A stretch of DNA of 64,000 nt from Micromonospora lutea (GTDB lineage Bacteria; Actinomycetota; Actinomycetes; Mycobacteriales; Micromonosporaceae), in NCBI RefSeq assembly GCF_016863535.1, contig NZ_BOPB01000013.1, positions 62,001 to 126,000 of the forward strand, in the 5' to 3' direction. The notes under the pieces are model-generated. The model was not told where the DNA came from, ran no database searches, and saw only the letters and a program-made list of their open reading frames with translations. Position 1 is the stretch's first letter. Each line of letters opens with the position of its first letter. The position numbers and the translations under genes are program-made. This document shows, in pieces, positions 21,611-28,483 of the stretch.

Positions 21611-22159
21611 ATGGGAACGCTGAAGACAGAACCTGCGCGCACCCGTACCGACCTGTTGGCGTCGCCGGTTGCCGCCGCGCTCGCCCAGTGGCCGACCGAC
21701 TCCCCGGTGCACGTCGACGCGGTGCTGGTCGCGCCGATCGACGCCGACCTCGCCGACACCGCGGCGTTCTGTGCCGCCTACGAGGTCGGTTTGGACGAGT
21801 CGGCCAACTGCGTGATCGTGGCCGGTAAGCGCGAGGGGGTGACCCGGTACGCGGCCTGCCTCGTGTTGGCCACCACCCGGGCGGACGTGAACGGGGTGGT
21901 CCGCCGGGCGCTGGACGTCCGCAAGGCGAGCTTCGCGCCAATGGCCGACGCGGTCGAGTTGACCGGGATGGAGTACGGCGGGATCACGCCGATCGGGCTG
22001 CCGTTGCAGTGGCCGATCCTGGTCGACGCCCGGGTGGCGACCATGCCGTACGTGGTGATCGGGTCGGGCGTACGACGCAGCAAGATCGCGTTGCCGGGCG
22101 CGGCGCTGGCCGCACTACCCGGCGCGCGAGTGGTGGAAGACCTGGCCAAGCCGGCCTGA
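21611..22159 (+). CDS. YbaK/EbsC-family putative aminoacyl-tRNA deacylase
   Basis: 182-residue protein with the YbaK/prolyl-editing fold: an ESANCVIV-like strand (DESANCVIVAGKRE), a helix bearing RRALDVRKASFAP containing the catalytic-type lysine context, and the GGITPIGLP loop. Members hydrolyse mischarged aminoacyl-tRNA in trans; the exact substrate cannot be told. GTG at 21608 and ATG at 21611 are adjacent candidate starts. It stands alone between a short membrane gene and a parS-like site. A related insert domain is expected in ProS encoded at 23876-25621. Confidence 0.83.
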   Translation: MGTLKTEPARTRTDLLASPVAAALAQWPTDSPVHVDAVLVAPIDADLADTAAFCAAYEVGLDESANCVIVAGKREGVTRYAACLVLATTRADVNGVVRRALDVRKASFAPMADAVELTGMEYGGITPIGLPLQWPILVDARVATMPYVVIGSGVRRSKIALPGAALAALPGARVVEDLAKPA

Positions 22160-22179
22160 CCATCGAAGCATGACGATGT

Positions 22180-22195
22180 TGTTGCACGTGAAACA
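22180..22195. promoter_or_regulatory. parS: Near-consensus parS (ParB binding site)
   Basis: TGTTGCACGTGAAACA differs from the widespread parS consensus TGTTTCACGTGAAACA by one base (G for T at position 5). It lies about 22 kb from oriC in a 47-bp convergent intergenic gap, where actinobacterial parS clusters are expected. I saw no other copy this close to consensus in the window. Confidence 0.75.
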
Positions 22196-22206
22196 TGGCT
22201 GGTGCG

Positions 22207-22839
22207 TCAGCGTGCGTTTTCCCGTCGCTCGACCTCGGTGAGCGCGGCGAGCAGGGTGTCCGGTTCCTGTGCTCCGGTGACCGCGTACCTGCCGGCGAGC
22301 ACGAAGGTGGGCACGCTGGTCACCCCGAGCTGCCGCGCAGCGGCCAACTCGGCCCTCAGTTCGGTCACCCCTTCGTCGGAGTCCAGGAAGCGGCGGGCGT
22401 CGTCGCCGTCCAGTCCGACAGTGGTGGCCACCTCGGCCAACGCCTCCCGGGAGCCGATGTCGACACCATCGGTGAAGTGGGCCCGGTGCAGCGCCTCGAC
22501 CAGCTCCTCGTCACGGTCCCGCTGGCCGGCCCAGTTGGTCAGCCGGTGCGCCTCGAAGGTGTTTGCCGCGATCGCCCGGTCGTAACGCAGTTCCAGACCG
22601 ACGCTCGCACCCACCTCGACGACCCGGCTGATCATCTGCCGGACCTGCTCCTGGCCACCGAACTTCTCGGCCAGGGCGTCGAGCGTCGGGCGTGGCGTCG
22701 AAACCGGTGACGGATCCAGCTGGAAGGGCCGATTCCGGATGGTCACCTTGCCGTCGTAGGACGCGAGCGCCTGCGTGAACCGGCGACGCCCGATCCAGCA
22801 CCAGGGGCAGACCACGTCAGCGTAGATGTCGATCTCCAT
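22207..22839 (-). CDS. DsbA-family (FrnE-like) oxidoreductase
   Basis: 210-residue cytoplasmic thioredoxin-fold protein of the DsbA/FrnE type. The redox motif C11-P-W-C14 follows the first strand (MEIDIYADVVCPWCWIG); the helical insertion and the cis-Pro loop (GVTSVPTFVLAGRYAVTGAQ) are present. FrnE-like proteins act as disulfide isomerases, often in oxidative-stress responses. The ATG at 22839 was chosen because it begins the conserved first strand; there is no clear Shine-Dalgarno sequence. It is downstream of sufE on the same strand (19 bp), a likely two-gene transcript. Confidence 0.88.
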   Translation of the reverse strand: MEIDIYADVVCPWCWIGRRRFTQALASYDGKVTIRNRPFQLDPSPVSTPRPTLDALAEKFGGQEQVRQMISRVVEVGASVGLELRYDRAIAANTFEAHRLTNWAGQRDRDEELVEALHRAHFTDGVDIGSREALAEVATTVGLDGDDARRFLDSDEGVTELRAELAAARQLGVTSVPTFVLAGRYAVTGAQEPDTLLAALTEVERRENAR

Positions 22840-22858
22840 ATGGAGGACAACCCGCTGG

Positions 22859-23287
22859 TCACCGGGTCTGTTCCCGGACCTGCCGCTTGAGCCGGGCGAG
22901 GATGGCGGTGCCACCGCGTACCCGCAGCGGACTGATCGTCTGCGCCAGGCCCATCCGCTGGTACAGGTCGTCCGGAACGGCGAGGACCTGCTCCGGGGTG
23001 GCATCCGCCAGCCCTTCGGCGAGGATCCCGGCGAACGCCCGGGTGGTGGGTGCCTCCGGCGGGCAGTCGAACACGGTGTCGACGGTGCCCTCGGGCGTCA
23101 CCTCGGCACGCAGGAAGAACGGGGTCTGACACTCCACGACCTGTTCCATGCCCTCATGACCGGAGTGCCCGGCCGGCAGCGGCGGCACCGCGTCGGCGTA
23201 CTCCAGCAGCATCTCCAGCACCACGTCACGCGGTGCCGAGGCGAACTCGTCGACGATCTCGGCCAGCTTGCTCGGCATCTCGGGCAC
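22859..23287 (-). CDS. SufE-family sulfur-acceptor protein
   Basis: 142-residue SufE fold protein that accepts persulfide sulfur from a cysteine desulfurase or sulfurtransferase. The acceptor Cys53 lies in EQVVECQTPFF, followed by FDCPPEAPTTRAFAGIL and the C-terminal LRVRGGTAILARLKRQ. In many actinobacteria it is next to an SseA-type rhodanese; here a rhodanese gene is at 36091, 13 kb away. It leads the DsbA-like gene. Confidence 0.88.
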   Translation of the reverse strand: MPEMPSKLAEIVDEFASAPRDVVLEMLLEYADAVPPLPAGHSGHEGMEQVVECQTPFFLRAEVTPEGTVDTVFDCPPEAPTTRAFAGILAEGLADATPEQVLAVPDDLYQRMGLAQTISPLRVRGGTAILARLKRQVREQTR

Positions 23288-23327
23288 CCCGCCAGGCTAC
23301 CGGCCGCTGTCTGGAGCCGGTCGACGT

Positions 23328-23384
23328 GTTAGGAAGGGGCCCTTCCTATACCGCAGGCGTTAAGAAGGTGCCCTTCCTTACACC
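23328..23384. repeat. Dispersed GGGGCCC repeat, copy A
   Basis: 57 bp with two GC-palindromic half-units: GGAAGGGGCCCTTCC, a spacer TATACCGCAGGCGTTAA, then GAAGGTGCCCTTCCTTACACC. It is nearly identical to 39,685-39,742 (same spacer TATACCGCAGGCGTTAA). Its right end supplies the TAA stop (minus strand) of the CBS gene. Confidence 0.85.
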
Positions 23385-23803
23385 GTGGGGGATTGTTCGG
23401 TGATTTCGCTGAGTGCGGAGGTGGGGTCGAGCTGCATGGCGAGGTCGCCGAGCGAGACGATGCCGACCAGCTTGCGTTCGTTGTCACAGACGAGGACGCG
23501 ACGGATGCCACGCTCCCGCATCAGGGACGCGGCCTCACCCGCCGTGCAGAACTGCTCGATCATCACGACCTCCCGGGTGACGATCGAACCGATGGTGGTG
23601 TCGGTGGCGCTGGCGTTCTCCGCGACGGCGCGTACCACGATGTCGCGGTCGGTGAGGATGCCGGCCAGGTTGGCGCCGTCGGTGACCACCACGTCGCCGA
23701 TATCGGCCTCCTTCATGACCTTTGCCGCCTCGTCCAGGGTGGTCTCCGCCGGCAGGTAGATCACCTGCTTGGTCATCACGTCAGCGACCCGGTAACCGGT
23801 CAT
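23378..23803 (-). CDS. Tandem CBS-domain protein (HRP1-like)
   Basis: 141-residue protein made of two CBS motifs (VADVMTKQVIYLPAETTLDEAAKVM and the second beginning GSIVTREVVMIEQF; IRRVLVCDNERKLVGIVSLGDLA). Stand-alone CBS pairs bind adenosyl nucleotides and resemble the mycobacterial hypoxic response protein 1. ATG at 23803 follows a GGAGGC sequence. The TAA stop at 23378-23380 lies inside dispersed repeat A. Ligand and partner unknown. Confidence 0.88.
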   Translation of the reverse strand: MTGYRVADVMTKQVIYLPAETTLDEAAKVMKEADIGDVVVTDGANLAGILTDRDIVVRAVAENASATDTTIGSIVTREVVMIEQFCTAGEAASLMRERGIRRVLVCDNERKLVGIVSLGDLAMQLDPTSALSEITEQSPTV

Positions 23804-23875
23804 GAGAGCCTCCAGAGAACATTCAGCCGATCAGGATGCGGTACCCCGTCACCTGACGGCTACACACGACCCTGC

Positions 23876-25621
23876 CTACCCGCTCGACAGTTTTTCCACC
23901 AGGTCTGCCACCGGCAGCTCGGTGCGCTCCCCGGCCGCCCGGTCGCGCAGCTCGACGTACCCGTCGTTCAGGCGGCGTCCGACCACGACGGTGCGGGGGA
24001 TGCCGATCAGTTCGGCGTCGGTGAACTTCACCCCGGCGGAGACGGCCGTCCGGTCGTCGACCAGCACCCGCAGGCCCGCGGCGGCGAGTCGGCCGCCGAG
24101 GTCGAGCGCCGCGTCGAGCTGCGGGCCCTTGCCGGCAGCCACCAGGTGTACGTCACACGGCGCGACCGACGTCGGCCACACCAGCCCCCGATCGTCGTGA
24201 TGCTGCTCGGCGATCGCCGCCACCGCCCGGGACACCCCGATCCCGTAGCAGCCCATGGTGGGCCGGACCGGCTTGCCCTGCGGACCGAGGACGTCCACGG
24301 CGAAGGCGTCGGTGTAACGGCGACCGAGTTGGAAGATGTGCCCGATCTCGATGCCCCGGCGCATGGTCAACCGGCCGGTCACGCAGGCCGGACAGGGATC
24401 ACCGGGGCGCACCTCGGCGGCCTCGACCGTGCCGTCCGGTATGAAGTCCCGGCCGCACACCACGTTTGTGGCGTGCCGGCCCGGCTCGTTCGCGCCGGTC
24501 AGCCAGGCGGTACCCGGCACCACGCGAGGGTCGACCAGGTAGCGGACGCCGAGCTTGTCGAGGACCTGTGGCCCGAGGTAGCCCCGGACCAGCTCGGGGT
24601 GCTCGTCCCAGGCGTCGAAGACGTCCACGGTGGCCGGTGCCAGCGCGGCGGCCAGCCGCTTCAGGTCGACCTCCCGATCACCGGGCACTCCGACCACGAG
24701 CAGTTCGGCGGCCTCGCCGCCCGGCCGGCGTACCGTCAGTACGACGTTCTTCAGGGTGTCGGCTGCCGACCAGTCGGCCCGGCCCGCCAGCCGACGGTCG
24801 TTGGCCAGCTCGACCAGGCTGGCGATGGTGGGCGTCTCGGGGGTGTCGTGCACCTCGGCGACCGGCTGCGCGTGCGGGTCACCGGCCGCCGGGGCGGGCG
24901 TGGTCACCGCCTCGGTGTTGGCCGCGTAGTCGCAGACGGTGCAGCCGACGTAGGTGTCCTCGCCGACCGGCGTGGTGGCCAGGAACTCCTCCGACGCGGA
25001 GCCGCCCATCGCGCCCGACATCGCGTGCACCACCGTGTAGTCGAGGCCGAGCCGGTCGAAGATCTCCTGGTACGCAACCCGGTGCCGGCCGTACGCGTCC
25101 CGCAGGCCCTCGTCGTCCAGGTCGAAGGAGTACGCGTCCTTCATCAGGAACTCACGGCCGCGCAGCAGGCCGGCGCGGGGGCGGGCCTCGTCGCGGAACT
25201 TGGTCTGGATCTGGAACAGCGTCACCGGGAAGTCCCGGTAGGAGGTGAACAGATCCTTGACCAGCAGCGCGGCCAGTTCCTCGTGGGTCGGTGCCAGCAG
25301 GTGCTCGGCGCCGCGCCGATCGGCCAGGGTGAAGATGTCGTCGCCGTACTCCGCCCACCGTCCGCTGGTGCGGTACGGCTCGGCGGGCAGCAGCGCCGGG
25401 AAGTGCACCTCCTGGTCGCCGATCCCGGTCATCCCGGCCCGGACGATCTCGGTGACCCGGTCCAGCACCAGCCGGCCCAGCGGCAGCCAGGTGTAGCCGC
25501 CCGGTGCGGCCCGCCGGATGTAACCGGCCCGCAGCAGCAGCCGATGACTCGGCACCTCCGCGTCCGCCGGATCTTCCCGCAGGGTCCGGATCAGCGACGT
25601 CGACATCCGTAACAACACCAC
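23876..25621 (-). CDS. proS: Prolyl-tRNA synthetase
   Basis: Charges tRNA-Pro with proline. The 581-residue bacterial-type class II enzyme has motif 1/2 regions ([43 protein letters not shown], here cited as FRDEARPR and [11 protein letters not shown]), an insertion carrying the editing-type domain (from about residue 225 to 395), then [11 protein letters not shown], motif 3 (GCYGIGVSR) and a C-terminal anticodon-binding domain ([17 protein letters not shown]). GTG at 25621 is used; the internal ATG at 25606 ([12 protein letters not shown]) is a plausible alternative. Confidence 0.95.
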   Translation of the reverse strand: MVLLRMSTSLIRTLREDPADAEVPSHRLLLRAGYIRRAAPGGYTWLPLGRLVLDRVTEIVRAGMTGIGDQEVHFPALLPAEPYRTSGRWAEYGDDIFTLADRRGAEHLLAPTHEELAALLVKDLFTSYRDFPVTLFQIQTKFRDEARPRAGLLRGREFLMKDAYSFDLDDEGLRDAYGRHRVAYQEIFDRLGLDYTVVHAMSGAMGGSASEEFLATTPVGEDTYVGCTVCDYAANTEAVTTPAPAAGDPHAQPVAEVHDTPETPTIASLVELANDRRLAGRADWSAADTLKNVVLTVRRPGGEAAELLVVGVPGDREVDLKRLAAALAPATVDVFDAWDEHPELVRGYLGPQVLDKLGVRYLVDPRVVPGTAWLTGANEPGRHATNVVCGRDFIPDGTVEAAEVRPGDPCPACVTGRLTMRRGIEIGHIFQLGRRYTDAFAVDVLGPQGKPVRPTMGCYGIGVSRAVAAIAEQHHDDRGLVWPTSVAPCDVHLVAAGKGPQLDAALDLGGRLAAAGLRVLVDDRTAVSAGVKFTDAELIGIPRTVVVGRRLNDGYVELRDRAAGERTELPVADLVEKLSSG

Positions 25622-25663
25622 CGCAGCCTAAAACCGCCCACACCCCCCAGCCACCCCATTACC

Positions 25664-25710
25664 CCCACCCCCACCTCCGCAGGGCTGATCAACGCGGAGG
25701 TGGGGGTGGG
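25664..25710 (-). terminator. G/C-tract hairpin after the response regulator
   Basis: Perfect 17-bp inverted repeat: 25664-25680 (CCCACCCCCACCTCCGC) and 25694-25710 (GCGGAGGTGGGGGTGGG), loop AGGGCTGATCAAC. It lies 4 bp downstream of the response-regulator stop and 43 bp upstream of proS on the minus strand. The TGATCAACG plus G-tract composition echoes the flanks of the three ATGAGGTT hairpins in this window. Confidence 0.7.
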
Positions 25711-25714
25711 TGGG

Positions 25715-26362
25715 TCAGGTCAGGCCGGCGCGGTGGGCGATGACGGCGAGCGCGGTGCGGTCGCGGGCGTCGAGCTTGGTCAGCAGCCGACTGACGTACG
25801 TGCGGGCGGTCGCCGGGCTGATGAACAGCGCCCGGCCGATCTCGTCGTTCGTCTCGCCCAGCCCGACCCGGGCCAGCACGGCACGCTCCCGTTCGGTGAG
25901 CACTGACAACCGAGGGTCGGGCGGCGGCTGTCGCGGTGTGGCGGCGAGCCGTTCCATGACCCGGCGGGCGACCGTGGGTGAGAGCAAATTTCCGCCGGCT
26001 GCTGCGGTGTGCACCGCCCGTCGCAGGTCGTCCGAGGGCGTGTCCTTGAGCAGGTACCCGGCGGCGCCCAGGCTGACCGCCTCGATGATCTCCTCGTCGT
26101 CGTCGAAGGTGGTCAGGATCAGCACCCGGGTGGCCGCCAGGGCTTCGTCGGCGCGGATCGCCGCGGTGGCGGCCAGGCCGTCCATCACCGGCATCCGGAT
26201 GTCCATGAGTACGACGTCCGGCCGCAACTGACGGGCCAGGCGCAGGCCGGAGCGGCCGTCGGCGGCCTCCCCGACCACGGTGAGCTGCGGGTCGGCCGCC
26301 AGCAGGCTGCGTATCCCGGCCCGGACGAGGTCCTGGTCGTCGACCACCAGCACGCTGGTCAC
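25715..26362 (-). CDS. NarL/LuxR-family response regulator
   Basis: 215-residue two-component regulator. The receiver domain (MTSVLVVDDQDLVRAG) has phospho-acceptor Asp54 in VLMDIRMP and the conserved Lys in GYLLKDTP. The C-terminal LuxR helix-turn-helix reads LTERERAVLARVGLGETNDEIGRALFIS. Its GTG start overlaps the histidine-kinase stop by 4 bp (GTGA), so the two are translationally coupled. Likely target: the divergent membrane gene at 27654 or its own operon. Confidence 0.93.
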   Translation of the reverse strand: MTSVLVVDDQDLVRAGIRSLLAADPQLTVVGEAADGRSGLRLARQLRPDVVLMDIRMPVMDGLAATAAIRADEALAATRVLILTTFDDDEEIIEAVSLGAAGYLLKDTPSDDLRRAVHTAAAGGNLLSPTVARRVMERLAATPRQPPPDPRLSVLTERERAVLARVGLGETNDEIGRALFISPATARTYVSRLLTKLDARDRTALAVIAHRAGLT

Positions 26363-27522
26363 ACCGACTCCTTCAGGGGCAGCACCGCGCGTACCTCGAA
26401 ACCGGTGTGCCGGTGCCCGGCGGTGAGCGCGCCGCCGAGGCTCTCGGCCCGTTCCCGCATTCCGGCGATACCGTGCCCGGTGCCCGGCGTCGCTCGGGTG
26501 CCGGGGATCGGGTCGGCGCCGGTGTCGGTGACGGTGACGGTGAGCTGGGCGTCGTTCTGCTCGGCACGGATCTCGACGCGGCTGCCGGCGGAGTGCCGGA
26601 CCACGTTGGTGACCGCCTCCTGCACGATCCGGAACGCGGCGGCCTCCACCGGTGCCGGCAACGGCGTTTCGACGGCCACCTGCACGTCGACGTCGAATCC
26701 GGCGGCCGAGGCGGCTCGGGTGACCGCGTCGAGGTTGGCCAGCGAGACGACCGTGCGGGGCGGGTCGCCGGGTGAGCGCAGCAGCGTCACGGTGCGCCGC
26801 AGGTCGTCCATGCTGCGGCGGGCGGTGGACCGGATCAGCTCCAACGCCGACCGGGCGGCGGCGGCGTCACGACCCAGCGCCTCGTGGGCGACGTCGGCGT
26901 GCAGTGCGATCACCGAGGTGGTGTGACCGAGGGAGTCGTGCAGGTCACGGGCGATGGCCATCCGCTCGTCGCGCAGGCGGGCCTGCGCCTCCTGCCGGTA
27001 TCGCGCCTCGGTCAACTCGGCGATCCGTCGGGCGTCCGCCTGCGCGGCGCGCCGGGACCGCAGACTGTCGCCGAGGGCGATCGCCGCACCCATCAGCAGG
27101 ACGTGCCCGGCCAGCTCGTAGCCGACGACGAAGGAGAAATCCTGCCCTTCGGCGAGCCGGAAGGCCACCGAGACCACGATCACCAGCACGGCGGCGACGA
27201 TCGAGGCGGCGATCCGGCCGTGTTCGGCCGCGGAGAAGAGGGCGGCGGCGACCGGCACGGCCAGGCCGATGGCCGGGTAGCCGGCGGCGTAGTAGGCGAA
27301 CAGGCCGAGCACGCTGACGGCCAGCACCACCACCGGGTAGCGCCGCCGGACCAGCATCAGCGCACCCAGGCCGACCGCCCAGAGGTACGCGACACCGTCC
27401 GGCCCGTGCCGACCGCCCTCGTTCGCGCTGATGACGATCGAGACGGTCACGGCGACGCCCACGCCGAGGAGCACGTCGGCGACCCAGGGACGTACCCTCC
27501 GCTGCGTCGACTGGCCGGCCAC
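26359..27522 (-). CDS. Two-component sensor histidine kinase (HisKA_3 type)
   Basis: 387-residue membrane kinase of the DesK/NarX class. The N-terminal 155 residues are hydrophobic with about five spans and almost no extracytoplasmic loop, pointing to membrane-embedded sensing. The dimerisation/phosphoacceptor helix is MAIARDLHDSLGHTTSV with His195. The HATPase domain has NVVRHSAGS (N-box) and GHGIAGMRERAESLGG (G-box). Starts at GTG 27522. Coupled to the response regulator downstream. Stimulus unknown. Confidence 0.92.
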   Translation of the reverse strand: MAGQSTQRRVRPWVADVLLGVGVAVTVSIVISANEGGRHGPDGVAYLWAVGLGALMLVRRRYPVVVLAVSVLGLFAYYAAGYPAIGLAVPVAAALFSAAEHGRIAASIVAAVLVIVVSVAFRLAEGQDFSFVVGYELAGHVLLMGAAIALGDSLRSRRAAQADARRIAELTEARYRQEAQARLRDERMAIARDLHDSLGHTTSVIALHADVAHEALGRDAAAARSALELIRSTARRSMDDLRRTVTLLRSPGDPPRTVVSLANLDAVTRAASAAGFDVDVQVAVETPLPAPVEAAAFRIVQEAVTNVVRHSAGSRVEIRAEQNDAQLTVTVTDTGADPIPGTRATPGTGHGIAGMRERAESLGGALTAGHRHTGFEVRAVLPLKESV

Positions 27523-27653
27523 CAGCTCAGCGTACGGCGAGGTCAGGGCGTTCGGAGTCGTCGGAAGGCGACACCGGGGATCGCTTCCCGACGTACCGTC
27601 ACCGAGTCTGTGGACGGATGGCGCGGCCGGCGACCGTTCCTAGCGTTGCCGGC

Positions 27654-28091
27654 ATGAACACGTCACCTCGCCCGGCTCTCGGGCTTCCGTTGCTCACCCT
27701 GCTCGGTCTGGCGCTGCTCGGTCTGCCCCGGGTGGTGCTGCACGATCTGGGTCTGGTGCACGAGCGCACCTTCGTCAACCTGCTGCTGGTGGTCGTACCG
27801 GCGGCGGTGTGGATCACCGTGGCGTTGGCGAAGCGGGTGCCGAACCCGTTCCTGACCCTGCTCGCCGTTGGTGTGATCTACGGCGTCCTGCTGGCCCTGA
27901 CCCATCAGCTGCTCTGGGACGTGGCCTTCGACGAGCAGCCGACCCTCGGCGGCAACCTGACCGACCTCGCGCCGGGGGCGCAGGCCCTCATCCTGCGGTT
28001 CTTCGCCGCGATCAGCAGCCTCTTCACCGGTGTCATCGTCGGCGTCGTCGCGGGCCTGGCCGCCTGGGGCCTCACCCGCCTGCGCCCTTGA
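27654..28091 (+). CDS. Hypothetical four-span membrane protein
   Basis: 145-residue protein with four hydrophobic spans (LLTLLGLALLGLPRVVL; FVNLLLVVVPAAVWITVAL; FLTLLAVGVIYGVLLALTH; LFTGVIVGVVAGLAAWGL). No family is recognised. The ATG at 27654 gives a sensible N-terminus (MNTSPRPALG); an in-frame ATG at 27618 lies earlier. It is divergent from the histidine-kinase gene with a 131-bp gap, which makes it a candidate target of that two-component system. Confidence 0.7.
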   Translation: MNTSPRPALGLPLLTLLGLALLGLPRVVLHDLGLVHERTFVNLLLVVVPAAVWITVALAKRVPNPFLTLLAVGVIYGVLLALTHQLLWDVAFDEQPTLGGNLTDLAPGAQALILRFFAAISSLFTGVIVGVVAGLAAWGLTRLRP

Positions 28092-28232
28092 GGGAGATCT
28101 TGGTGCGATTGACCTCGGATGACATGGGCGTTGCCGGTAGACGGGAGGTGTGTCACGGGGCGACCGTCTCCGCTCGCGGAACCGGCGGACCAGGCCGTAC
28201 GCTGGGTCCGCTCCGCCTCGAAAGGACCCCGC

Positions 28233-28481
28233 ATGTCTGATCTTGACCACACCCCCGAACAGGCCGCCCGGGAGGCTGGGCTCCGCGAGGTATCCGAGGC
28301 GCTGCTCAACATCGAGCAGGCGATCAAGCGGACGGAACGGGCGAAGCGGGCGGTCTCGATGACGGTGGGCTGCGATGATCTGGCCCGGATGCTGGACACT
28401 GCCGCCCGGAACCTGGAAATCGCCCGCAAGGACCTGTTTCAGGGCGCCTATTTCTCCGCGGATTCGCCTAAGCTCTTTTGA
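28233..28481 (+). CDS. Small helical protein coupled to the MmeI-like gene
   Basis: 82-residue, fully helical-looking soluble protein (MSDLDHTPEQAAREAGLREV...). Its heptad-like stretch ALLNIEQAIKRTERAKRAV is followed by DDLARMLDTAARNLEIARKDLFQGAYF. No family recognised. GAAAGGA precedes the ATG. Its TGA ends 2 bp before the ATG of the restriction-modification gene, so the pair is transcribed and probably translated together. An accessory, structural or control role is possible. Confidence 0.65.
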   Translation: MSDLDHTPEQAAREAGLREVSEALLNIEQAIKRTERAKRAVSMTVGCDDLARMLDTAARNLEIARKDLFQGAYFSADSPKLF

Positions 28482-28483
28482 CC

